A stretch of 64,000 bases of DNA from Lachnospiraceae bacterium (GCA_015057665.1 SVDY01000003.1:98804-162803); one strand, 5' to 3'; positions 52,832 to 61,423 are shown, counted from the stretch's first letter. Numbers and translations are program-made. Notes: generated by a model not told the origin, from the sequence alone.

Positions 52832-53056
52832 ATGAAGCTGTTTAAAAAAGCATTTTGGGTTCCGTACAGAGAAACCGGTTATCCGTCAGTTGTTCAAACA
52901 AAATGTGCCATTGCGGAATATTGTGCAAAGACGAATTCGGAATATACCTTTCTCGGGGATGATAAGGTAATCATTGATCAGGTGACTTATAAGATTTGCA
53001 GAAAGATTGAACCTGGCAGCCGCGGGAATTATGGAATAAAATGTACGGAAATATAA
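52832..53056 (+). CDS. Small DUF4318-like protein
   Basis: 74 residues. KKAFWVPYRETGYPSVVQTK, CAIAEYCAKTNSEYTFLGDD and the end GNYGIKCTEI fit the general pattern of DUF4318 proteins. No signal or membrane segment. Downstream of a direct-repeat operator; the glycine-zipper protein follows after 19 bases. Family function unknown. Confidence 0.75.
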   Translation: MKLFKKAFWVPYRETGYPSVVQTKCAIAEYCAKTNSEYTFLGDDKVIIDQVTYKICRKIEPGSRGNYGIKCTEI

Positions 53057-53075
53057 TGCATTGGGGATTAAAAAT

Positions 53076-53471
53076 ATGAAAAAGACAAATAAGCATACAA
53101 GTATGGGAATGACCCTTGGAATGTGCTTTGGTGTTTCTCTTGGAATTTCTCTAGGCTCTTCAGTTGGTAATGTGGCAATGGGTAGTTCAATGGGAATGTT
53201 GTTTGGTATGGTAATAGGGCTTCTTATTGGTGCGGCGAAAGATAGAGAGATAAATAATCAAATTGAAGAAAAAGGCTATACCATTAAAGATATAAAAAAG
53301 AATGAACAAAGCGGAGAATACATAATTACGATTGTGAATAGATTAGGCGAAGAAAATGTTGTTAATGTTCCAAAAGGACAGATGGAAGAAGAAAACTTTT
53401 CTAACGAAGATGTAGTCTATTTAGATGAAGATGGTATGTTAGAACAGGCATACTATAAAGAAGATGAATAA
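53076..53471 (+). CDS. Glycine-zipper membrane protein
   Basis: 131 residues. The N-terminal half is a Gly/Met/Ser-rich hydrophobic stretch (MGMTLGMCFGVSLGISLG and SSMGMLFGMVIGLLIG) forming two tightly packed segments (glycine zipper); the C-terminal half is acidic and beta-rich. ATG chosen with a purine-rich site; an upstream TTG is unlikely. Same unit as the DUF4318-like gene, so both probably respond to the same regulator. Confidence 0.8.
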   Translation: MKKTNKHTSMGMTLGMCFGVSLGISLGSSVGNVAMGSSMGMLFGMVIGLLIGAAKDREINNQIEEKGYTIKDIKKNEQSGEYIITIVNRLGEENVVNVPKGQMEEENFSNEDVVYLDEDGMLEQAYYKEDE

Positions 53472-53500
53472 GCAATCCCAAGTTGCCGGAGGTAGAATCT

Positions 53501-53835
53501 ATGGATTACACAATTGAGCGAGTTAAATCAGGCGATGAAACAATCCTCACTGCATTGCATGGTGGGATGAAACGAGGGAAAAGGATTTGCCGGATTACGC
53601 AGAACTTATTTGCATTCATAGTTTGCAGAGCCAGTGGCGAAAAGGTTACGGCAGAAAAATGATGGAAACAGTGCTGCATGACATCAAAAAGGCTGGGTAT
53701 TCCAAAGTGATGCTGTGGGTTTTTGAAGAGAATATCAGAGCAAGACAATTCTATGAATCGCTTGGCTTTACAGCAAACGGAAAGACAAAAAAGGACTTTG
53801 AAGCCACAGAGCTTTGTTATGAAAAGACATTATAA
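53501..53835 (+). pseudogene. GNAT acetyltransferase with deletion and frameshift
   Basis: A start behind GGAGG gives MDYTIERVKSGDETILTAL, then the frame changes near 53560 and AWWDETREKDLPDYAELICI continues in another frame, followed by QWRKGYGRKMMETV (acetyl-CoA loop RKGYGRKM) and MLWVFEENIRARQFYESLGF. About 40-60 residues that normally separate the two halves are missing. The C-terminal core could still be translated from 53587 but lacks part of the fold. Confidence 0.8.
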
Positions 53836-53894
53836 TACGTGTGATTAAGCAATCATAGTTCCAATTGAAATATGATAAACAAGGAGGATAAAAA

Positions 53895-54449
53895 ATGAGC
53901 AGAATTAATTTTGGAGCAAAACCATGGGTATATCCTATGCCCGTATTAATCATAGCAACATACGACGAGAATGGAGTACCAAATGCCATGAATGCAGCAT
54001 GGGGAATGATTACAGATGTAAATGAAATCACCATCAGTATGTCCGAACACAAAACCACAAAGAATCTTGCAGTAACAGGAGAATTCACGGTGAGTTTTGC
54101 TACAGAAGATACGGTAATTCCATGCGATTATGTAGGAATCGTATCCGGAAATGCCGTGCCGGATAAGTTTGAAAAAGCAGGTTTCCATGCCACAAAGAGT
54201 GAATCTGTGAATGCCCCGCTGATCGATGAACTGCCTATGGCATTGGAATGCAGAGTAAAGAGTTACGAGGATGAAATCCTTATTGGCGAAATTGTAAATG
54301 TCAATGCAGATGAAAGTATTCTGACGAATGGAATGATTGACATGGGTAAGTTAAAACCAATTGCCTATGATCCGGTAGGACATACCTATATAGGGATGGG
54401 TGCTACAGTAGGACAAGCTTTTAGCGATGGCAAAAAGCTTGCAGAGTAA
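53895..54449 (+). CDS. Flavin reductase-like FMN-binding protein
   Basis: 184 residues. PMPVLIIATYDENGVPNAMNAAW, SMSEHKTTKNLAVTGEFTVS and KSESVNAPLIDELPMALECRV follow the flavin_reduct split-barrel pattern (FMN-binding). In anaerobes many act as flavin reductases or redox sensors. Start behind AAGGAGG. The next gene starts after 34 bases. Confidence 0.92.
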   Translation: MSRINFGAKPWVYPMPVLIIATYDENGVPNAMNAAWGMITDVNEITISMSEHKTTKNLAVTGEFTVSFATEDTVIPCDYVGIVSGNAVPDKFEKAGFHATKSESVNAPLIDELPMALECRVKSYEDEILIGEIVNVNADESILTNGMIDMGKLKPIAYDPVGHTYIGMGATVGQAFSDGKKLAE

Positions 54450-54483
54450 ACGAAGGAAAATGAAGAAAACTTGCGGAGGAAGA

Positions 54484-55188
54484 ATGAGTATGCATCCATA
54501 CGTAATTTGCCATATGACAACATCGATTGATGGGAAAGTGACAGGTTCTTTTCTGGGCAGAGAAGAGTGTGTTCCTGCAACGGAAGAATATTATCGCTTG
54601 AATCGTGAGATTCCGGCAGAGGCATTTGCCTGTGGCCGCGTTACAATGGAAGAAAGTTTTACCGGAGGCTGGTATCCGAATTTGAGTGCATTTGAAACTG
54701 TAAAATTGAATCGTGAAGACTATATTGCAGATTCGCATGCTTTAAGATATGCGGTTGCCTTTGATAGAAAAGGAAGACTCGGATGGAAAACTTCAAAGAT
54801 TGAAGATGAAGATCCTGGATATGGCGGAGCCCATATTGTAGAGGTACTTCTTGAAGATGTGGATGACGCATATCTGGCATATTTACAGAGCATCGGAGTT
54901 TCTTATCTGTTTGCGGGACAATCTGAGATGGATTTGGAACTTGCACTGGAAAAACTGTGGAATTATTTCTCTATTCAGCATTTGCTTTTAGAAGGCGGCA
55001 GTGAAATTAATGGTGCCTTTGAAAGAGCGGGTTTGATCGACGAATTAAGTCTGGTTCAGGCGTCTGTTATTGCAGATGCGGACAGCAAGCCATTATTCCA
55101 GCAGAGTAGTTTAGAAGATTACATTTTGAAAGAAGCAAAAGTTGTTTCAGATTGTGTGCTCTATCTTCGGTATTTGAAAAAAGAATAA
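54484..55188 (+). CDS. RibD C-terminal/dihydrofolate reductase-like protein
   Basis: 234 residues from the ATG behind GCGGAGG. VICHMTTSIDGKVTGSF at the N-terminus, ACGRVTMEESF, HLLLEGGSEINGAFERAGLIDEL and YILKEAKV near the end form the RibD_C fold, as in riboflavin deaminase/reductases and DHFR-like reductases. NADPH-dependent reduction of a pyrimidine or pteridine is likely; no deaminase domain is present. Confidence 0.88.
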   Translation: MSMHPYVICHMTTSIDGKVTGSFLGREECVPATEEYYRLNREIPAEAFACGRVTMEESFTGGWYPNLSAFETVKLNREDYIADSHALRYAVAFDRKGRLGWKTSKIEDEDPGYGGAHIVEVLLEDVDDAYLAYLQSIGVSYLFAGQSEMDLELALEKLWNYFSIQHLLLEGGSEINGAFERAGLIDELSLVQASVIADADSKPLFQQSSLEDYILKEAKVVSDCVLYLRYLKKE

Positions 55189-55499
55189 TCGTTCATAGAG
55201 TATATTTTCCAGTCGCATTTCTCATAAGGCAACAGCAAATGTGGACATATTGAAACTACAGATTTTTTATGGCTCAGAGAAATCTGGGCTATTATTTTGC
55301 TCATTTTCAGGTGGTTACTGTGCCTGAGAGTGTGTAGGATTTGGTGAGATTATTGTTTGCACGAGACAAATAAACAGTTTTGTTATGAGTCCAATGGGAA
55401 CATTCTTAGCGGAACCAGATGGCACGATTTCCCCTGGAGAGAGTTGAAACGATGATTAGAAGTAGAAAATCTTTGTTTTTATGATATATTATTTGTAAC
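55189..55499. other. Gene-poor stretch after RibD-like gene
   Basis: A hairpin GGCTCAGA-GAAA-TCTGGGCT (about 55273-55292) followed by an ATTATTTT tail is a probable terminator. A short fragment reading MGTFLAEPDGTISPGES (around 55395-55448) may be debris of a lost gene, but I cannot name it. Nothing else is evident. Confidence 0.4.
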
Positions 55500-55626
55500 C
55501 TGCCAGGCTGTATCACGATGGGAAAATGGAGAAACAACACGAATACGAATACCTTGAAATTATTATCGAAATTGTTGGATGTTTTGATTAATGCCCCGAT
55601 TAATACATTTTTGTTGCTTGATTGAA
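55500..55626 (+). pseudogene. Remnant of XRE-type regulator
   Basis: CQAVSRWENGETT (from 55501) is the recognition helix of an XRE HTH; one frame later NTLKLLSKLLDVLINAPI continues the pattern. A frameshift and missing N-terminus show it is decayed. It sits just before the DUF4143 ATPase gene. Confidence 0.65.
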
Positions 55627-55700
55627 AAAATGTGTCTAAATATGCACTTAAAACTTGAAAAAATGTGTGAAATAACGTTATAAAACTTGAAAAAATGTGT
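55622..55700 (+). repeat. Three direct repeats before DUF4143 ATPase
   Basis: TTGAAAAAATGTGT occurs at 55622-55635, 55655-55668 and 55687-55700, spaced 33 and 32 bases (about three helical turns). The last copy touches a TATACT (-10) at 55700-55705. They look like regulator sites phased on one DNA face. Confidence 0.75.
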
Positions 55701-55745
55701 TATACTAATTTTGCTATGAAAATGAGTTTATGAGGTGATTCTCGA

Positions 55746-57038
55746 ATGAAAAGAAATGCGATAAATGATCTTATTCAATGGAAGCAAGACGAAGAGCGTA
55801 AACCTATGGTTTTGCGGGGGGCACGTCAGGTTGGCAAGACCTGGCTTATGAAGGAATTCGGTAAAAACTATTATGAGAGATGCGCATATTTTAACTTTGA
55901 TGAGGAAGATGAGTTGAAATCAATTTTTGAAGTTAATAAGAATCCGCAACGTATCGTAGAACTTCTTTCGATGATAGATGGAGAAAAGATTCTACCGGAA
56001 AAGACACTTATTATCTTTGACGAAGTTCAGGAATGTCCGGCCGCACTGAATGCCTTGAAATATTTCAAGGAGAAAGCAAATGAATACCATGTGATTGCAG
56101 CTGGCAGTTTGCTTGGTACGTTGCTTGCCCAGCCGAAGTCTTATCCAGTGGGGATGGTAAACCTTCTTGAGATTACTCCGCTAACTTTCGATGAATTTTT
56201 AAATGCAACTGACCCAATGCTATATAACTATTATCAGAGCATTACAAAGGAACAGAAGATTGAGGAAATATTTCATAATCGTTTAATGGAAGCTTATAAT
56301 AACTATCTGATAATTGGTGGCATGCCGGAGTGTGTTTCTTCCTGGATGAAATATAAGGACCCGGCAAGAATTGCACAAATACAAAAGGAACTGATTCAAA
56401 TATATGAAAATGATTTTTCCAAGCATAACGGCAAGGTGAATAGTGGTAGAATTTTGATGGTATTCCGAAGTATAGTTACACAGCTTGCAAAATCCAACGA
56501 GAAGTTTATGTATGGTGCTGTTCGTGAGGGTGGACGAGCAAGAGATTTTGAAGAAGCAATTGAATGGCTTGTGTCTGCTGGTATGTTGAACCGTGTGTAC
56601 AATGTTGCGAAATTGGAACACCCTTTATCTACATTTGAAAAATTAGATCAATTCAAACTGTTCGTGTTCGACACAGGATTGTTGAAACATATGGCAGGTA
56701 TTGATAACAGCGCAATTCTACTTAAGACGGACTATCAATTCAAGGGTCCTTTGACTGAGAATTTTGTTCTGCAACAACTTTGTGGTCAATATGATGTTGC
56801 GCCACATTATTATTCTGATCGCAGTGGTGAGATAGACTTCGTTATTCAATATGGTACATCGATTATTCCTGTTGAAGCAAAAGGCGGCGAAGATAAATCT
56901 GCACCGACATTTAAGAAATATGTGTCTGAGAACCAGCCGGAATACGCTGTCCGTTTTTCAAAACGTGGATACCGAAAAGATGGTTATATAACTAACATGC
57001 CATTGTATTTGGCAAGAAAGATGAAGGAATTATTGTAA
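55746..57038 (+). CDS. AAA-type ATPase with DUF4143 nuclease-like C-terminus
   Basis: 430 residues. Walker A GARQVGKTW near 25-33, Walker B IIFDEVQECP, sensor GSLLG, then helical middle and a C-terminal DUF4143 part with GEIDFVIQYG and VEAKGG, which resembles the D-ExK set of PD-(D/E)XK nucleases. Such proteins are common in bacteria and usually single genes; suggestions range from defence to DNA repair. No partner gene is evident here. Three direct repeats precede it. Confidence 0.92.
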   Translation: MKRNAINDLIQWKQDEERKPMVLRGARQVGKTWLMKEFGKNYYERCAYFNFDEEDELKSIFEVNKNPQRIVELLSMIDGEKILPEKTLIIFDEVQECPAALNALKYFKEKANEYHVIAAGSLLGTLLAQPKSYPVGMVNLLEITPLTFDEFLNATDPMLYNYYQSITKEQKIEEIFHNRLMEAYNNYLIIGGMPECVSSWMKYKDPARIAQIQKELIQIYENDFSKHNGKVNSGRILMVFRSIVTQLAKSNEKFMYGAVREGGRARDFEEAIEWLVSAGMLNRVYNVAKLEHPLSTFEKLDQFKLFVFDTGLLKHMAGIDNSAILLKTDYQFKGPLTENFVLQQLCGQYDVAPHYYSDRSGEIDFVIQYGTSIIPVEAKGGEDKSAPTFKKYVSENQPEYAVRFSKRGYRKDGYITNMPLYLARKMKELL

Positions 57039-57054
57039 TTAAAAGGGATATGTA

Positions 57055-57837
57055 ATGGAAATACGAAAAAGCAGATTTTCCTGTGTTCGAGAAGGTCTTA
57101 CGATTAGAGGAAATGAATATCGGGCAAATGGAGAAAAACAACCAATCGCAATTGTGAGTCATGGATTTATGGCGAATCAGGGGACAGTAAAACATTATGC
57201 CAAGTTTTTTGCAGAGCGTGGATATGCCGCATACACATTTGACTTTAATGGAGGATGTGTTTTTCTTGGCAAGAGTGATGGAAAAACAACGGAGATGTCA
57301 GTAAATACGGAAGTGCAAGACTTATTGGCGGTAATCGAATATGTCTGTAGGCTGCCTTATACAGATGAAAGCAATATTGTACTGATGGGATGTAGTCAGG
57401 GCGGTTTTGTATCAGCGATTGCCGCTGCGAAATTGAAAGATAAGATTAAGAAGCTTGTACTGTTTTACCCGGCACTTTGCATTCCGGATGATGCGAGAAG
57501 CGGGCAAATGATGTTTGCAAAGTTTGATCCACAGAAGCTTCCTGATATTGTGAAATGTGGTCCTATGAAACTTGGTAGATGTTATGTGGAGTCAGTATTG
57601 AATATGGATTCTTACGAAGAGATTAAGGGGTATGAAAATGATGTTCTTCTTGTCCATGGAACAGCAGACAGAATTGTTGATGTTAAATATGCCAGAGAGG
57701 CTGTTCGGGTCTATCAAAAAGCATATAGTATAAGAAATGTAGAGTACTACGAAATAGAAAAGGGAGCACATATGTTTTCCAAGAAGCATGATAAAATTGC
57801 GATGCAGTACTTGGATAAGTTTTGCACTTCAAAATGA
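57055..57837 (+). CDS. Alpha/beta hydrolase (dienelactone/acyl-hydrolase type)
   Basis: 260 residues. VSHGFMANQG (oxyanion), FDFNGGC, nucleophile elbow MGCSQGG with Ser114, Asp in VHGTADRIVD and His in EKGAHMF. Family acts on esters or peptides of small size. Short gap (17 bases) after the ATPase gene; start site AAGGGA. Function not further defined. Confidence 0.86.
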   Translation: MEIRKSRFSCVREGLTIRGNEYRANGEKQPIAIVSHGFMANQGTVKHYAKFFAERGYAAYTFDFNGGCVFLGKSDGKTTEMSVNTEVQDLLAVIEYVCRLPYTDESNIVLMGCSQGGFVSAIAAAKLKDKIKKLVLFYPALCIPDDARSGQMMFAKFDPQKLPDIVKCGPMKLGRCYVESVLNMDSYEEIKGYENDVLLVHGTADRIVDVKYAREAVRVYQKAYSIRNVEYYEIEKGAHMFSKKHDKIAMQYLDKFCTSK

Positions 57838-57889
57838 AATTAGAAGCATACAGAAAAGAGAAAATAATCATTTGACGAGGTGAATTAGT

Positions 57890-58561
57890 ATGACAGCTAA
57901 ATTATTCATGCAGGCAATCACGAAGTTTTTGTTAGGTGTTGTTTTAGTAGGAGTGTTATTGTTTTTGCCTGCAGGCACTCTTTCCTTTTTTAACGGCTGG
58001 TTATTCATGAGTATTTTATTTATCCCAATGTTCTTTGCGGGAATTGTAATGATGCTCAAAAATCCCGGTCTGCTAAAAAGCCGGCTGAATGCAAAAGAAA
58101 AGCAGAAAGAGCAAAGCCAGGTTGTGAAATTAAGCGGATTGATGTTTTTGGCAGGATTTATCGTGGCAGGGCTTGGTGTCCGCTTTGGCTGGTATACTTT
58201 ACCTATACCTGTCGTGATTGGTGCGACCGTGGTATTTCTTGCTGCGTACATTCTTTATGCAGAAGTTCTAAGAGAAAATACATACCTTAGCCGTACCATT
58301 GAGGTACAGGAAAACCAAAAGGTAATAGACACAGGACTATACGGTATCGTCAGACACCCAATGTATAGTGCGACCTTACTGCTGTTTTTAGCGATGCCGC
58401 TTGTGTTGGGGTCTGTATATTCATTTTTGATTTTCCTTGTGTATCCATTTATCATTGCCAAAAGAATCAAAGGGGAAGAAGAATTTCTTGAAAAAGAACT
58501 GAGCGGATATGGTGAATATAAGCAAAAAGTGAAATATCGTCTGATACCATTCGTTTGGTAA
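57890..58561 (+). CDS. Isoprenylcysteine-carboxyl-methyltransferase-family membrane protein
   Basis: 223 residues with about five membrane segments. C-terminal GIVRHPMYSATLLLFLAMPL, then RIKGEEEFLEKELSGYGEYKQ and RLIPFVW is the pattern of the ICMT/PEMT (phospholipid methyltransferase-like) family, with SAM binding by the RHPxY loop. Substrate in bacteria usually unknown. Ends in a strong terminator. Confidence 0.9.
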   Translation: MTAKLFMQAITKFLLGVVLVGVLLFLPAGTLSFFNGWLFMSILFIPMFFAGIVMMLKNPGLLKSRLNAKEKQKEQSQVVKLSGLMFLAGFIVAGLGVRFGWYTLPIPVVIGATVVFLAAYILYAEVLRENTYLSRTIEVQENQKVIDTGLYGIVRHPMYSATLLLFLAMPLVLGSVYSFLIFLVYPFIIAKRIKGEEEFLEKELSGYGEYKQKVKYRLIPFVW

Positions 58562-58577
58562 AATAGAGCAGTTTGAA

Positions 58578-58613
58578 ATAGAGTTCTCTTTACAACAAGA
58601 GAACTCTATTTTT
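58578..58613 (+). terminator. Terminator of methyltransferase gene
   Basis: ATAGAGTTCTCTT (58578-58590) with AAGAGAACTCTAT (58597-58609), perfect, then T5. Confidence 0.92.
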
Positions 58614-58695
58614 AAATGAGTATTATTTGAGCTGTAAACCGTCTATGAAGGCGTCCACTAGCAGCCTTTGAAATTAAAATCATAAAGATGAATTA

Positions 58696-58947
58696 TTAAA
58701 GGGTGATTTTGTTGATGTGGATTAAAAATGACTCTAAAGATTTTTCTTTGATTTCAGTTTCAGTAACATGTCCATTTACACAACGGTAAAAGCCTGGCTT
58801 TTCACCTTTTTCAACGATTGTGATACGGACTGGCATATAGTTAGACTGACGATAGTAGTAGTGGCCCAATATTTCGATAGGAAAGCCGTGTGGTCCGATT
58901 TCATTTTCTGATTTCATATGTCCGCCGCAAGCGCATCCATTTTTCAT
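58696..58947 (-). CDS. Small Cys-containing hypothetical protein
   Basis: 83 residues. Starts NGCACGGHMKSENEIG, with a later YRCVNGHVTE, suggesting three Cys and His that could bind one metal. ATG behind AAGGAGG on the minus strand. Unknown family. Lies just after the methyltransferase terminator and is divergent from the 59160 gene fragment. Confidence 0.75.
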   Translation of the reverse strand: MKNGCACGGHMKSENEIGPHGFPIEILGHYYYRQSNYMPVRITIVEKGEKPGFYRCVNGHVTETEIKEKSLESFLIHINKITL

Positions 58948-59050
58948 GGGCTGCCTCCTTATGTTTGTTTGGGATTTGAAGTGTTATCTGATGTTTATTA
59001 TAGCAGTTGAAAATTAGTGTGACAATGGTTGGATGGAGAAAAATCCGTAT

Positions 59051-59099
59051 GATTCGTAAGATTAATGTAAGAGAAATTCTCTGTAAGAAATGATACAAT
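59051..59099 (+). promoter_or_regulatory. Direct-repeat operator and -10, copy 2
   Basis: 29 of 30 bases equal 52712-52741 (one C to T in the second half-site), with TACAAT at 59094-59099 at the same distance. It drives the fragment starting at 59160. Confidence 0.72.
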
Positions 59100-59159
59100 T
59101 AGGGAGTATTAAAAGAATGATTTTTTGTTAGAAAAACAGGGTTTGAGAAGATTAAGAAT

Positions 59160-59252
59160 ATGAAAAAATACGATTTATTTGGATATCAGGTTGAAATTGA
59201 TGAATCCGCAACCAGAAAGTGGTACGAAAATGCGGAAGAATGGGGCTGTGAC
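59160..59252 (+). pseudogene. 5' fragment of a host gene cut by the IS remnant
   Basis: 31 codons reading MKKYDLFGYQVEIDESATRK and on to EEWGCD. I recall longer Lachnospiraceae proteins that begin this way, continuing with a Cys/His pair. The frame then runs directly into transposase sequence (YSLQCHIVWCTK) and a stop. Preceded by a regulated promoter, so the intact gene belonged to the same regulon as 52832. Confidence 0.65.
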
Positions 59253-59433
59253 TATTCCTTGCAGTGCCATATTGTCTGGTGCACGAAATAACGGAATCAG
59301 GTACTAAAAGATGGAACTGAAGAAGGAACTGTGGGGAGGCCATCTGTGGAACCCGTCCTATTGTGCGGTGAACGTCAGTGATAGGAGCCGTGAACAGGTA
59401 GAGCACTATATAAGAAATCAGAAGGAGAAGTGA
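59253..59433 (+). pseudogene. Decayed tnpA (HUH transposase)
   Basis: YSLQCHIVWCTK then a stop where Tyr is expected, RNQVLKD, a frameshift, and after a large deletion KELWGGHLWNPSYCAVNVSD, EQVEHYIRNQKEK. Most of the middle including the HUH motif is lost, leaving only the end with the region of the catalytic Tyr. It cannot be active; tnpB starts three bases after its stop. Confidence 0.85.
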
Positions 59434-59436
59434 CCG

Positions 59437-60792
59437 ATGAAAGTCAGATCCAGTTATGGAGCAGAGATCCGAAAACAGAATATTCCGATCCGTGCCACGC
59501 TGGATCTTTACCGGAAGGCGGTCGCATGGCTGATCCCGGTATATGACCGGGAGTGGGAGCTGCTTGCCGGGATCAGGGACAAGAACCGGCAGTTCAATCT
59601 GGCGGAGCATCTGGTCCATGAGACGAAGAAGAACAGGGCAGCTTATCCTTTTGACGCGGCATTTCCAAAGATGCCGTCCTATCTCCGGCGTTCGGCCGTG
59701 CGCCATGCACTGGGGAGCGTCTCTTCCTACCATACCCGTCTTAAGATGTGGGAAAAGGGCGAGATAACAGGAAAGCCGAAGCTCACGGCAAGGAACCATG
59801 CCATGCCGGTGTTCTATCATAAGGAGATGTACCGCCTCAACAGAAAGAGGGACGGGAGAGAGATAAGCGGCAGCAGGGAAGATGTCATCGAGATGAAGCT
59901 CTACAGCGGGAAGGACTGGCTCTGGTATCCGGTGCGCCTGCTGCATACGGATATGGAGTATCTAAGGAAGCACAGGGCAGGAAAGAGAACGGAATCCCCG
60001 GTGCTCGAGAAAAGGCATAAGAAATATTTCCTGCGTTTTGCATTTGCGGAAGATATCCTTTTGTCAGAAAGACCGGAAGAAGAACAGAAGATCTGTGCGG
60101 TCGACCTGGGGCTCAATACCCATGCGGTCTGCTGTGTCATGGACAGGGAAGGTGCTGTCCTCGCAAGGAAGTTCATCGACTTTGCGGGTGAAAAAGACCG
60201 GATCGGACGTATGACGGGCAGGATCCGCCGGGCGCAGAGGACACCGGGGATGCAGAACCAGATTGCCAGAAGATGGAGATATGCCGTAAGGCAGAACGAG
60301 GAACTGTCGAGGAAGATCAGCAGCGCCGTCGTGGGATTTGCGAAAGAACAGGACTGTGACGTGATCGTCTTTGAGCATCTTGAGATCGGGGGAAAGATCA
60401 GCGGGAGCAGAAAGCAGAAGCTCCATCTCTGGAGGAAAAGAGACATCCAGAAACGCTGTGAGCATCTGGCCCACAGGAACGGGATGCGCATTTCCCGTGT
60501 CAATGCACGGGGGACCAGTGCATATGCCTATGACGGTTCCGGAAAAGTAACAAGAGATAAGGAGAATCACAGTATGTGCACCTTTGCAGGCGGAAAGAGG
60601 TACCACGCTGATCTTTCGGCCAGTTATAATATCGGTGCAAGATACTGGATCCGGGAAATATTAAAATCCCTGCCGGGAACGGCGGGGTCTTTGCTGGAGG
60701 CAGAAGTCCCTTCCGTAAAGCGTAGAAGCCGGTGTGTCCATGAAGACCTGCTCCGTCTGAGGAGAACGATGATGGAGAAAGGGATCGCATAG
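59437..60792 (+). CDS. tnpB: TnpB-like RuvC nuclease lacking a zinc finger
   Basis: 451 residues, open throughout. RuvC-I Asp in AVDLGLNTHAVCC, RuvC-II Glu in VIVFEHLE, RuvC-III Asp in YHADLSASYNIGARY. The zinc ribbon that normally lies between II and III (two CxxC pairs) is degenerate: GTSAYAYDGSGK and only one Cys (SMCTF). TnpB proteins are RNA-guided nucleases that keep IS200/IS605 elements in place; the guide RNA overlaps the 3' end of this gene and the element right end. Active-site residues are intact. Confidence 0.9.
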   Translation: MKVRSSYGAEIRKQNIPIRATLDLYRKAVAWLIPVYDREWELLAGIRDKNRQFNLAEHLVHETKKNRAAYPFDAAFPKMPSYLRRSAVRHALGSVSSYHTRLKMWEKGEITGKPKLTARNHAMPVFYHKEMYRLNRKRDGREISGSREDVIEMKLYSGKDWLWYPVRLLHTDMEYLRKHRAGKRTESPVLEKRHKKYFLRFAFAEDILLSERPEEEQKICAVDLGLNTHAVCCVMDREGAVLARKFIDFAGEKDRIGRMTGRIRRAQRTPGMQNQIARRWRYAVRQNEELSRKISSAVVGFAKEQDCDVIVFEHLEIGGKISGSRKQKLHLWRKRDIQKRCEHLAHRNGMRISRVNARGTSAYAYDGSGKVTRDKENHSMCTFAGGKRYHADLSASYNIGARYWIREILKSLPGTAGSLLEAEVPSVKRRSRCVHEDLLRLRRTMMEKGIA

Positions 60793-60925
60793 ACACATGA
60801 TGCAGTGTACGGAGGAATACCTGATCAGTGGGGAGAGGAGCCGGAGGCTCCATATCTTATGCGCATGTCTGCGTTCTAATTTTCAGGCGTATCCGCCGGC
60901 ATAGAATCCGCCGCCTAAAGCGGCA

Positions 60926-61423
60926 ATGGAAGCACGTGAATTTATTCATGTGAGGCTTCACGAAAGAAAACAATATTATTCGGAACCTGCCAACTATCGA
61001 ATGATTATAGGGGATGTGAGGGATGGCAACTGGCTGACAAGTGTTCCCGAAAAGAAGTGTGCTATTGTTGTTATGGAAGGCGTGAGTATGTACTTGACCT
61101 CCAAAGAAGTACACGAATTAACAGAAAACCTGTGTACGCATTTTGAACAGATTATGTTTTTGATGGACTGCTATACTGTTTTGGCTGCCAAACTGTCCAA
61201 GTACAAAAATCCAATAAATGATGTTGGTGTTACTGAGGTTTACGGTATAGATGATCCTGAGTTGTTTCAGCACGGTGAGTTTGTTTATGTCAAGGAACAT
61301 GAAATGACACCGCAAAAATACATAGATGAGTTGACTGGTATTGAGAAGTATATTTTCGGAAAACTGTATGCAGGAAGTTTTTCCAAAAAGCTGTATCGAT
61401 TGTTTGAATATAGAAAAGTGTAA
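60926..61423 (+). pseudogene. C-terminal part of a leucine-carboxyl-methyltransferase-like gene
   Basis: 165 codons from the first ATG after the IS: REFIHVRLHERKQYYS, MIIGDVRDGNWL, VVMEGVSMYLTSKEV, FEQIMFLMDCY, and the end SFSKKLYRLFEYRKV. These are the C-terminal two thirds of LCM-family SAM methyltransferases (TcmP-like); the N-terminal SAM-binding motif is missing. Since the fragment left of the IS is from a different gene, a deletion accompanied the insertion. Confidence 0.78.

Larger units (their letters stand above)
59253..60925 (+). mobile_element. Truncated IS200/IS605-type element with tnpB
   Basis: Contains tnpA debris, an open tnpB, and a right end with hairpins (GGAGCC/GGCTCC near 60840 and GCCGC-CTAAA-GCGGC at 60910-60924). 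The left end is gone: the host fragment joins the tnpA interior directly. Base composition is clearly G+C richer than its surroundings. The left boundary is approximate. The flanking host sequences belong to different genes. Confidence 0.82.

Noticed and set aside
55622..55700. CRISPR-like array
   Set aside because: Only three 14-base units with AT-rich spacers of about 18 bases, no cas genes; better explained as operator repeats.
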